Assembly (NCBI GenBank): GCA_030427905.1
Contig: JAUICL010000001.1
Span: forward strand, 1-64,000
Direction of reading: 5' to 3'
Source: Bacteroidia bacterium
Lineage (GTDB): Bacteria > Bacteroidota > Bacteroidia > Flavobacteriales_D > Cryomorphaceae
Length of the DNA: 64,000 nt
The notes below the pieces were generated by a model, which saw only the letters and a program-made list of their open reading frames with translations, did not search any database and had not been told where the DNA came from. Positions 57,141 to 64,000 of this stretch are shown piece after piece. A program made the position numbers and the translations under genes. Numbering within the stretch: the first letter of the stretch is position 1; each line of letters begins with the position of its first letter.

Positions 57141-59771
57141 TTAGTTGCCTGAAATCTTTTTGATCTCGTTCAACTTCATCAAGGCTTCTACAGGTGTCAG
57201 AGAATTGATATCAATATTAGTGATCTCATCTCTAATCTGCTCAAGTATAGGATCATCGAGCTGAAAAAAGCTCAATTGCATATCGGAGTCCAGCTCTGGC
57301 TTGGAACTTTTCTTTGGCCTGTCGAGCACATCGCCTGAATGCGATTTTTCGAGTCGCTTCATAATTTCTTGCGCTCTGCCAACTACCACGGGCGGCATTC
57401 CTGCTAGCTGAGCCACATGGATACCAAAACTGTGCTCACTTCCACCCTTCTTCAATTTTCTCAAAAAGATGATTTTATCCTGATACTCTTTCACACTGAC
57501 ATTAAAATTCTGGATACGCTCAAAGCGCGATTCCATTTCATTCAATTCGTGGTAGTGAGTGGCAAACAAAGTCTTAGCCTTGTTTTGCTTTTGCTCGTGG
57601 ATGTATTCAGTAATGGCCCACGCAATTGAGATTCCGTCGTAAGTACTCGTACCACGGCCAATCTCATCGAGCAATACCAAACTCCGATCCGATAGATTGT
57701 TCAAAATACTGGCCGTTTCATTCATTTCTACCATAAAGGTGGACTCGCCCGATGAAATATTGTCACTGGCACCCACGCGAGTAAATACCTTATCGACTAC
57801 GCCGATTCGCGCCGCCGAAGCAGGCACAAAACACCCCATCTGAGCTAGGATCACGATTAGCGCAGTTTGGCGGAGAAGAGCCGACTTACCTGCCATATTT
57901 GGACCGGTAATCATCATAATCTGCTGTGTAGAATCGTCAAGGAAAACGTCATTGGCCACGTAGGACTCCCCAATAGGCAGCTGGTGTTCAATAACCGGAT
58001 GTCGACCATCTTTGATATCCAAAATTTTGGAATCGTCGATCACGGGGCGCACGTAGTTCATTTCTTCTGCCAAGCGAGCAAAAGATAAAAGGCAATCGAG
58101 TTGTGCTACCCGACGAGCATTGATTTGAATTGGTTCTACATACGATCCCAAACTCGACACGAGATCCTGATAAATCTCCGTTTCAAGCGTGAGAATTCGA
58201 TCTTCTGCACCAAGGATTTTTTGCTCATATACTTTCAGCTCTTCAGTGACGTAACGCTCCGCGCTCACCAGCGTTTGCTTTCTGACCCAATCTTCTGGCA
58301 CCTTGTCCTTGTGCGTATTTCGGACTTCGAGGTAGTAACCAAAGACGTTGTTATAAGCAATCTTCAAAGTAGAAATCCCCGTGCGTTCAATCTCGCGTTG
58401 TTGAATCTCGAGCAAACTAGATTTGCCATCGGCTTTGATAGACCGCAAATCATCCAGCTCTTCATTGACCCCCTTGCTAATGACACCACCTTTATTGAGC
58501 TGCACAGGAGCTTCATCATCTATTTCACGACCGATTCGGTCGATTACCTTCTTGCAAGGATTCAATTGCTCAGCAATCCCTTCCAGAGTAGTGTTTCCAG
58601 AATTAGACAGAATTTCCTGAATAGGTACAAGAGCTTTGAGGGCTCTGGCTAACTGTAGCAGCTCCCTTGGATTGATTCGACCCACAGAGACTTTTGAGAT
58701 CAATCGCTCTACATCCCCTATTTGTTCGATGTGGCTGCCAACTTGATCGGCCACATCGTGCTTATCGAGAAAGTATGAAACAGCGTCGTGTCGTCGAGCA
58801 ATCTGGTCTCGATCCTTGAGCGGAAGGAGAAGCCACCGCTTTAGAAGCCTGCTACCCATTGGCGAAATGGTGCGATCGATAATTTGAAGAAGCGACGTAG
58901 CCCCATCTCCTTGAGCACTGACCAATTCAAGATTACGAATGGTAAACCGGTCGAGCCATACGTAGCGATCTTCTTCAATTCTTCTGAGATTGCTGATGTG
59001 GTCTAGCTTCTCGTGGTGTGTATCGCTAAGGTATTGCAATACTGCTCCAGCGGCAATCACGCCTAGACTCATGTTCTCGACTCCAAATCCTTTTAACGAT
59101 TTGGTCTTAAATTGACCCAAGAGTTTCTCATGGGCAAAATCTTCCGTAAACACCCAGTCATCGAGCCTGAAAGTGTGAAACTTCCCTCCAAAAGCATCTT
59201 GAAAATGGTTCTCGAAATGTCTTTGAAACAGGACTTCACTGGGATGAAAGCTTTGGAGAAGTTTATCAATGTAGGGAAGGCTTCCTTCTGCTACAAGATA
59301 CTCTCCAGTAGAGATGTCGAGTAGTGAGAGTCCTGCTCGTTTCTCTCCAAAGTGCACTGCGGCAAGAAAATTGTTCTTTTTGTGGTCGAGCACTTGGTCA
59401 TTGTACGCCACACCTGGGGTCACTAACTCCGTAACTCCCCTTTTAACGATGCTCTTCGTCATTTTTGGGTCCTCCAGCTGATCGCAAATGGCAACGCGAT
59501 ACCCAGCCCGGACCAATTTAGGAAGATATACATCGATGGAATGATGCGGAAAGCCCGCCAATTCGACGTGTGAAGCAGCCCCATTCTTCCTTTTGGAAAG
59601 TACAATTCCCAACACTTGCGCTGCCTTTACAGCATCTTCGCCAAACGTTTCATAAAAATCTCCAACGCGAAACAACAATAAGGCATCTGGGTACTTTGCC
59701 TTTATGCCATAATACTGCGTCATCAACGGAGTTTCCTTCGCCGCTTTCTTCTTTTTCGTTTTTGCCTGCAA
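57141..59771 (-). CDS. mutS: DNA mismatch repair protein MutS
   Basis: An 876-residue MutS1 protein that binds mismatches and recruits MutL. The N-terminal mismatch-binding segment [16 protein letters not shown] contains the Phe-x-Glu motif (FYE). The ATPase has Walker [15 protein letters not shown] (about residue 615), Walker [16 protein letters not shown] and a His switch FATHYHEL. The start is a TTG at 59771, giving a Lys-rich N-terminus ([15 protein letters not shown]); the first ATG (59723) would remove it. Confidence 0.96.
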   Translation of the reverse strand: MQAKTKKKKAAKETPLMTQYYGIKAKYPDALLLFRVGDFYETFGEDAVKAAQVLGIVLSKRKNGAASHVELAGFPHHSIDVYLPKLVRAGYRVAICDQLEDPKMTKSIVKRGVTELVTPGVAYNDQVLDHKKNNFLAAVHFGEKRAGLSLLDISTGEYLVAEGSLPYIDKLLQSFHPSEVLFQRHFENHFQDAFGGKFHTFRLDDWVFTEDFAHEKLLGQFKTKSLKGFGVENMSLGVIAAGAVLQYLSDTHHEKLDHISNLRRIEEDRYVWLDRFTIRNLELVSAQGDGATSLLQIIDRTISPMGSRLLKRWLLLPLKDRDQIARRHDAVSYFLDKHDVADQVGSHIEQIGDVERLISKVSVGRINPRELLQLARALKALVPIQEILSNSGNTTLEGIAEQLNPCKKVIDRIGREIDDEAPVQLNKGGVISKGVNEELDDLRSIKADGKSSLLEIQQREIERTGISTLKIAYNNVFGYYLEVRNTHKDKVPEDWVRKQTLVSAERYVTEELKVYEQKILGAEDRILTLETEIYQDLVSSLGSYVEPIQINARRVAQLDCLLSFARLAEEMNYVRPVIDDSKILDIKDGRHPVIEHQLPIGESYVANDVFLDDSTQQIMMITGPNMAGKSALLRQTALIVILAQMGCFVPASAARIGVVDKVFTRVGASDNISSGESTFMVEMNETASILNNLSDRSLVLLDEIGRGTSTYDGISIAWAITEYIHEQKQNKAKTLFATHYHELNEMESRFERIQNFNVSVKEYQDKIIFLRKLKKGGSEHSFGIHVAQLAGMPPVVVGRAQEIMKRLEKSHSGDVLDRPKKSSKPELDSDMQLSFFQLDDPILEQIRDEITNIDINSLTPVEALMKLNEIKKISGN

Positions 59772-59810
59772 GAATTAAATAGATTGTTCTTCACACGAAT
59801 TTACCATACT

Positions 59811-59818
59811 TATCTTTG
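59811..59818 (+). promoter_or_regulatory. -7 box TATCTTTG for the SpoU methyltransferase gene
   Basis: Exact TAnnTTTG match 35 bases before the ATG at 59854. A TTG at 59784-59786 gives a 24-base spacer, somewhat long. Confidence 0.5.
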
Positions 59819-59853
59819 GTGAAAAATTTGAAACTCCGGACTTTTCATTTCTT

Positions 59854-60405
59854 ATGAACATCAAAATAGCCAACGACGACTTGGGCAGGCTCAATGAGAG
59901 CGCTTACCGCGACGCTGAGAAAATGCCCATCTACGTTATTCTCGACAATGTTCGGAGTGCTCAGAACGTCGGGAGCTTTTTCAGAACTATGGATGCTTTC
60001 AGATGTGAGAAGCTAGTCTTGTGTGGAATATGTGCCCAACCACCGCATAGAGAAATCAATAAGACCGCTCTAGGAGCAACGGAATCTGTAGAGTGGGAGT
60101 ATTTTGAAGATACAATTGATGCTGTAGATTCACTTAGAGCAAAAGGAGTAAAAGTCTTTGCCGTAGAACAAGCCACCGATTCGATTTCGCTCGATGATTG
60201 GACTTCAAATGCCGATGAAAAAATTGCGCTCGTTTTTGGGAATGAAGTGATGGGCGTTGATCAAGGTGTCATTGACAAATGTGACGGATGTATTGAGATC
60301 CCACAATTTGGAACGAAACACTCACTCAATATTGCCGTATGTGCAGGTATAACCATTTGGCACATCGGGAGTACATTTAGATCAAAATTGACTCCCGAAC
60401 CATGA
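59854..60405 (+). CDS. TrmH/SpoU family RNA methyltransferase
   Basis: A 183-residue SPOUT-class enzyme that 2'-O-methylates tRNA or rRNA. Motif 1 is LDNVRSAQNVGSFFRT (about residues 29-44), motif 2 ALVFGNEVMGVDQ (about 129-140) and motif 3 IPQFGTKHSLNIAVCAGI (about 150-167). It is a single SPOUT domain with no extra RNA-binding domain. Which nucleotide it modifies is unknown. Divergent from mutS. Confidence 0.92.
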   Translation: MNIKIANDDLGRLNESAYRDAEKMPIYVILDNVRSAQNVGSFFRTMDAFRCEKLVLCGICAQPPHREINKTALGATESVEWEYFEDTIDAVDSLRAKGVKVFAVEQATDSISLDDWTSNADEKIALVFGNEVMGVDQGVIDKCDGCIEIPQFGTKHSLNIAVCAGITIWHIGSTFRSKLTPEP

Positions 60406-60450
60406 AATTTGTATCTTTCGGCGGTCGTTGAAGACAGGTAACCAGAATCT

Positions 60451-61416
60451 ATGAAGTTCGGAAACTTATTCATTTTCATATTTTTTCTCTTCTCAGCTTC
60501 GGCATTTGGGCAGGCAGGCTATCAAAATAGCTTCTGGAAAAACCAACGTCACACAGTCGGATTTGGTATTGGAGTTACTAACTTCCTAGGGGAGCTAGGT
60601 GGTCGTGATCAGGTTGGCTCCGGCTTTATTTACGACATGGAATGGAAGCAAACCAAACCGTCACTCCTTGTAAATTACCGATACCAGCTAGGCCAACGTT
60701 TCTACACGAGGGCCCAATTTACTTTTGGTTTTATTGGCGGCGATGATGCCTTAACTGAAGAGCGATTCAGAAGAAACAGAAACCTTCACTTCAAGTCGAC
60801 GATCTACGAGTTTAGCGCATACGTCATTTTTGATATTGTCAATTTTACGAGCAACAGTCGCTATGACCGTTTAAATAGTGCTGAAAAGAGAGGCTCGAGC
60901 ATCTATGCCATTGCTGGGGTCGGTGGGGTCAGATTCAACCCGAAAGCCAACTATGAAGGTACTTGGTATGAACTTAGAGAGTTTGGCACAGAAGGACAAG
61001 GTCAGCTCAACGAGCCTGACGAGTACTCTTTATGGTCGGTAGTATTGCCGTTTGGATTAGGGTACAGATATCAACTCAACAGAACCTGGACTATAGGCTG
61101 TGAGCTCATGCACAGGATTACCTTCACCGACTATATGGACGATGTCAGCACCGTGTATTACGACAATGAAATCATCAGCCAAACGAATGGTGAATTGGCT
61201 GCCTATTTTGCTGATCCAAGCCTTGGGTACTACGTAGATGATAATGGGAATGAGATCCCGCTAAACTCCACTGAAACGGGATATCAACGGGGCGACCCTG
61301 AAGACAATGATGCGTACTTTACTTTTACCATTAACGCATATTACAAACTTCCGCAAAAGAGAAGCCGTGGACGTGGAAGAACGGTAAAACGTCGTCAGCG
61401 TAGGGTTCTATTCTAG
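60451..61416 (+). CDS. DUF6089-like outer-membrane protein
   Basis: A 321-residue exported protein. The signal peptide ends at AFGQ (about residue 21). Segment HTVGFGIGVTNFLGELGGRD and the strand pattern that follows (FYTRAQFTFGFIGGDD, YAIAGVGGVRFNPKA) resemble DUF6089 barrels of Bacteroidota. The C-terminus is basic (KKRSRGRGRTVKRRQRR before VLF), unusual for a barrel end. A weak promoter, TTG with a 21-base spacer and TATCTTTC (60412-60419), precedes it. Confidence 0.82.
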   Translation: MKFGNLFIFIFFLFSASAFGQAGYQNSFWKNQRHTVGFGIGVTNFLGELGGRDQVGSGFIYDMEWKQTKPSLLVNYRYQLGQRFYTRAQFTFGFIGGDDALTEERFRRNRNLHFKSTIYEFSAYVIFDIVNFTSNSRYDRLNSAEKRGSSIYAIAGVGGVRFNPKANYEGTWYELREFGTEGQGQLNEPDEYSLWSVVLPFGLGYRYQLNRTWTIGCELMHRITFTDYMDDVSTVYYDNEIISQTNGELAAYFADPSLGYYVDDNGNEIPLNSTETGYQRGDPEDNDAYFTFTINAYYKLPQKRSRGRGRTVKRRQRRVLF

Positions 61417-61720
61417 GGTTTTACTCAATTCTAGCTTACCCATCATTACATTCTTTTCTCCGTAGCGATTGTTGGCTGTTCGACTATTGGTAACAGCTCC
61501 CACCCCTTTTTTCTTTTTGCATGTCTTCGAAAAGTATTGGTTTGAAATTGCTTTCAGAACACAGTCTTGAACATCTTCACTTCATTCCAGCAACTCGACT
61601 CACCAATCGATAATAACTGTTCAACCAGCATTCAAAACATCATTCCCAAGCCATGATGTATACTCAATAGACGGGCCCGAAAAATCGCTTTAGAGTCTAT
61701 TTGCCAAATATAAAAGCATA
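61417..61720. other. Gene-free region
   Basis: About 300 bases between convergent genes. No open frame, tRNA, repeat or strong hairpin was seen before the terminator at 61721. Confidence 0.5.
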
Positions 61721-61752
61721 AAAAAAGTCCCCCGATAAATCGGAGGACTTTT
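61721..61752 (-). terminator. Terminator of the OmpA/TPR lipoprotein gene
   Basis: AAAAGTCCCCCGAT (61723-61736) pairs with ATCGGAGGACTTTT (61739-61752) with one C-A mismatch. On the minus strand it follows the stop codon at 61777 by 24 bases and ends in a run of seven T. Confidence 0.85.
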
Positions 61753-61776
61753 GTACAACCTAAACGAGTTGAAGTC

Positions 61777-63483
61777 TTATTTGATCTGATCTTGAAAGTT
61801 TCTAAACTCAAGATCTTTTGCTGCTTTTTCTTTCAACGACGCATCAAGAGCATATGCACTTTTCAAACTATTCGAAACCATGTTTGCATCATTGTTTCTA
61901 GCACCGATAATTGCCTTCAAGTAAAGACCCATAGCTGTGTCTTTCTCTGATGAGTCAGCAAGCGTCTTCTTCGCTCCATCATTGTCTCCAGACAATACTT
62001 GAGCAAGCGCTTTGTTGAACGTACTTTCACCAGCCATATTTTTGATAGCTGAGCTGTAGTCACCGTTCTGAATATCGACGATACCCATGTTGTAGTTCAC
62101 CTCATCGCCAGCACCGGCAGCGCTTTCATAAAGGCTCATCGCTTTTGAGCGGTCACCATTCAAGCGAGCAATAATACCCATATTGTTATTCGAAACTGGG
62201 TTTTCGTTCATGCTATTAGCCTTATCGAACAATGAGCTAGCTTGCGAAAGTTCATTCTTCATCAAATGAATAACACCCATGTTGTTGAATGCTCTATAAT
62301 CTTCTGGGTAAACTTGAGAAGCCTTTTGGTAGAACGAATATTGCTCGTTCATGTCAGTAGTCAAAGTTGCTGCGTAAAGCATCTCTTCAAGGCTAAGGGT
62401 ATCAGCGTTTGCTGATCTTGCCAAAGCAATGATCTCATCATCAGAGCGCCCCATGATGTCATAGTTTACAGTGATTTGAGAGCGACGTAGCTCAGGAAGG
62501 ATCTCCTTAGCAATCTCTGTGTAAGTAGCTGCCAAGTTTCTGATCTCTTCTTCTCTTTTCGTTACATCAGAGTACATTTCAAGAATTCGAAGAATCAATT
62601 CTTTGTCTTCGATTTCTGAAGCTTGCATTTTTTCTTTGAAACCATCCCAGTCTTCACCTTTTGGAACCAAGTTAAAGAATGCATCTGCATCGTACTCCAT
62701 TTTGTTTCGCTTCATGATGTTTGAAACTGCTTTCTTCGCGCTTGCAGCACGCTCATCAGCCAAGTTCTCATTGATTGAGATCTCACCTTCTGGAGATGCA
62801 TAAGCTTCGATAGACGATCCTTTGAACATGTAATCTTCATTGCTAGCATACTCATCGATCATAGCCTTCAACTCTTTCATGTCCTCATCGCGCAGTTCAG
62901 ATGAACGCACTACAGAAGAGTTAACAAGGTAGTTGATCACAGCATAAGCTTCGTGAGAAGTAACGCGTTGGAATTCATCTTTTGCGATAATTGCCATATC
63001 ATCGCTCATCATGAGATAAGGCGTTGTGATAACTCCATCAGCCAATTTGAAAGGCTCGAATGCCTTTTCTTTATTCCCTTGCTTACCAAGAATATTGATA
63101 ATCAATTCTGAGTTTTCCATGGCTGGAGTGTACGCAACTTTGTCGCTGTACGACACGTTTTTACCAGCTTCAAAAGGAATTACTGTGGCATTGCCAGCAG
63201 CATCTTCTCCTTGAAATGCAACCATTTCGTAAGGAGTAGAACCACCTTCATAAGTCAATGTAGGAGTAACTTCGATCATCGCTTTCTTTCCGAAGTATTT
63301 CGGAGGGAAAGTCCCACTAATGTTAACTGCTACACTATCGCCTCTAACGATAAGCGGATTCGGATCCAACTTATAATTGACGTTCTCGGCATTTTTTGCC
63401 ATTTTCCCGATACCTCCACAGGCGGCCACTAAAACACCTGCAAGTGCCATCAAGACTAATGCTTTCAGATTTGAGAGCTTCAT
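61777..63483 (-). CDS. Lipoprotein with OmpA-like core and TPR repeats
   Basis: A 568-residue protein. Lipobox VAAC with Cys22, so anchored to a membrane. Residues about 30-150 form an unassigned beta-rich region. About 190-350 resembles an OmpA-like domain (SSIEAYASPEGEISINENLADERAASAKKAV has the spacing of a peptidoglycan-binding helix, residues about 222-253). About 365-540 is a run of TPR-like helices (YRAFNNMGVIHLMKNELSQA, VSNNNMGIIARLNGDRSKA). Common in Bacteroidota; function not established. A weak -7 box TATTATTG lies at 63533-63540. Confidence 0.85.
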   Translation of the reverse strand: MKLSNLKALVLMALAGVLVAACGGIGKMAKNAENVNYKLDPNPLIVRGDSVAVNISGTFPPKYFGKKAMIEVTPTLTYEGGSTPYEMVAFQGEDAAGNATVIPFEAGKNVSYSDKVAYTPAMENSELIINILGKQGNKEKAFEPFKLADGVITTPYLMMSDDMAIIAKDEFQRVTSHEAYAVINYLVNSSVVRSSELRDEDMKELKAMIDEYASNEDYMFKGSSIEAYASPEGEISINENLADERAASAKKAVSNIMKRNKMEYDADAFFNLVPKGEDWDGFKEKMQASEIEDKELILRILEMYSDVTKREEEIRNLAATYTEIAKEILPELRRSQITVNYDIMGRSDDEIIALARSANADTLSLEEMLYAATLTTDMNEQYSFYQKASQVYPEDYRAFNNMGVIHLMKNELSQASSLFDKANSMNENPVSNNNMGIIARLNGDRSKAMSLYESAAGAGDEVNYNMGIVDIQNGDYSSAIKNMAGESTFNKALAQVLSGDNDGAKKTLADSSEKDTAMGLYLKAIIGARNNDANMVSNSLKSAYALDASLKEKAAKDLEFRNFQDQIK

Positions 63484-63598
63484 TCGTTTCTTGTTTTTTG
63501 AAAGGGTATAATAGGTTGTTAAAATAACGCTGCAATAATACGTATAGTTTTTTAGATTGAGAAAGGAGAGCCACTATTTTAGGGGATTTCTGGCGTCT

Positions 63599-64000
63599 CT
63601 ATACTTTCATGCGGTGAAGTCCAACACTCAGTTCACTTTCCACTATAGAGAGTATCGACTTAAAATCATTCGCCGATTTTACGAAATCTACTTCCGACGT
63701 ATCTAATATCAACGTGCGCATGTGCTCGTTTTGCTTCCTGAGTGAGTCGAGATACTGGCCTTGAACGCGATCCAAATACTCATAAGAAATCTCCATTTCA
63801 TAAGCTCTTCCACGCTTCTTTATATTCTCCAAAAGCTTCTCTACAGGCAGGTACAAATACACGAGCAAATCTGGCTTCGGCACTGTTTGAAACATGATAT
63901 CGTATAAGTCGCGAAACAACTTGTACTCGTCCTGAGCTAAATTGGCGCTCGCAAAAATCAAAGACTTGGTTAGGAAATAATCCGATACAGTTCTTTTGCC
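63599..64000 (-). CDS. Deoxynucleoside kinase (partial, 5' end outside window)
   Basis: The C-terminal 133 residues of a deoxynucleoside kinase (deoxyadenosine/deoxyguanosine type), which phosphorylates salvaged deoxynucleosides. The frame stays open to the window edge, reading GKRTVSDYFLTKSLIFASAN, the usual DYFxxKSLIFA segment. Later features are YLYLPVEKLLENIKKRGRAYE (the lid region with KRGR) and the closing segment ILDTSEVDF. The P-loop and nucleoside site are outside the window. Confidence 0.88.
   Translation of the reverse strand, partial: GKRTVSDYFLTKSLIFASANLAQDEYKLFRDLYDIMFQTVPKPDLLVYLYLPVEKLLENIKKRGRAYEMEISYEYLDRVQGQYLDSLRKQNEHMRTLILDTSEVDFVKSANDFKSILSIVESELSVGLHRMKV

Noticed and set aside
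58101-58652. 183-codon plus-strand ORF inside mutS
   Set aside because: It is the longest shadow frame in the window but lies wholly within mutS, has no recognisable domain and no promoter box.

Overview
This looks like an ordinary chromosomal stretch from a member of the Bacteroidota, most likely a free-living, probably marine, relative of the Flavobacteriales. The evidence is: several secreted proteins with C-terminal Por/T9SS type A sorting domains; promoters with the Bacteroidota -7 box TAnnTTTG in place of the sigma70 -10 box; a CarboxypepD_reg-like protein; an OmpA/TPR lipoprotein; and a partial 16S rRNA gene of Bacteroidota type. Placement below phylum is inference.

Layout. Positions 1-988 hold the 5' two thirds of a 16S rRNA gene on the minus strand, preceded (989-1510) by a leader and five tandem Bacteroidota-type promoters. 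From 1575 to 20987 there are a short-chain dehydrogenase, a small barrel protein, a 13-repeat T9SS cargo, purL, a polytopic membrane protein overlapping a YdfG-like dehydrogenase and an amidohydrolase lipoprotein, a long-chain acyl-CoA synthetase, an SCO protein overlapping an ABC-F ATPase, and two large T9SS cargos. Positions 21140-27481 form a fatty-acid beta-oxidation operon (MarR regulator, FadN-type bifunctional enzyme, thiolase, acyl-CoA dehydrogenase), interrupted by a four-helix-bundle (23S IVS-type) gene bounded by inverted repeats.

Positions 27514-43464 are mostly housekeeping: a CarboxypepD_reg-like protein, a propeller T9SS cargo, M16 protease, O-methyltransferase plus threonine aldolase, OmpA-family protein, alaS, an M23 peptidase plus MerR regulator, queA, hldD, queD-folE and a Bax-inhibitor-1 protein. 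fabD follows. Positions 44442-50768 form a tight six-gene minus-strand operon making activated sugars: the WbpA/B/E/D route to a diacetamido-glucuronic acid, plus UDP-glucose dehydrogenase and UDP-glucuronate decarboxylase for UDP-xylose. It is divergent from an outer-membrane protein and Kdo transferase pair (50841-52825), so the area is envelope-glycan themed. Next come a serine hydrolase and a small operon of a membrane protein, a winged-helix regulator and a beta-barrel protein under a palindrome-rich promoter (54188-55628).

Positions 55629-57131 are gene-poor and structurally the oddest part: tRNA-Leu(TAA), about 680 bases with no gene, a 120-bp tandem repeat ending in a long inverted repeat, tRNA-Gly(GCC), and a decayed tRNA-Gly copy that sits directly under what looks like the original tRNA promoter. 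After that come mutS, a SpoU methyltransferase, a DUF6089-like protein, an OmpA/TPR lipoprotein and a deoxynucleoside kinase cut by the window end.

No phage, CRISPR array, transposase or defence system was seen. The items most worth checking are the tandem rRNA promoters, the tRNA-Gly duplication with adjoining repeats, the inverted-repeat-bounded IVS gene inside the fad operon, and the operator-like palindromes at 54192-54213.
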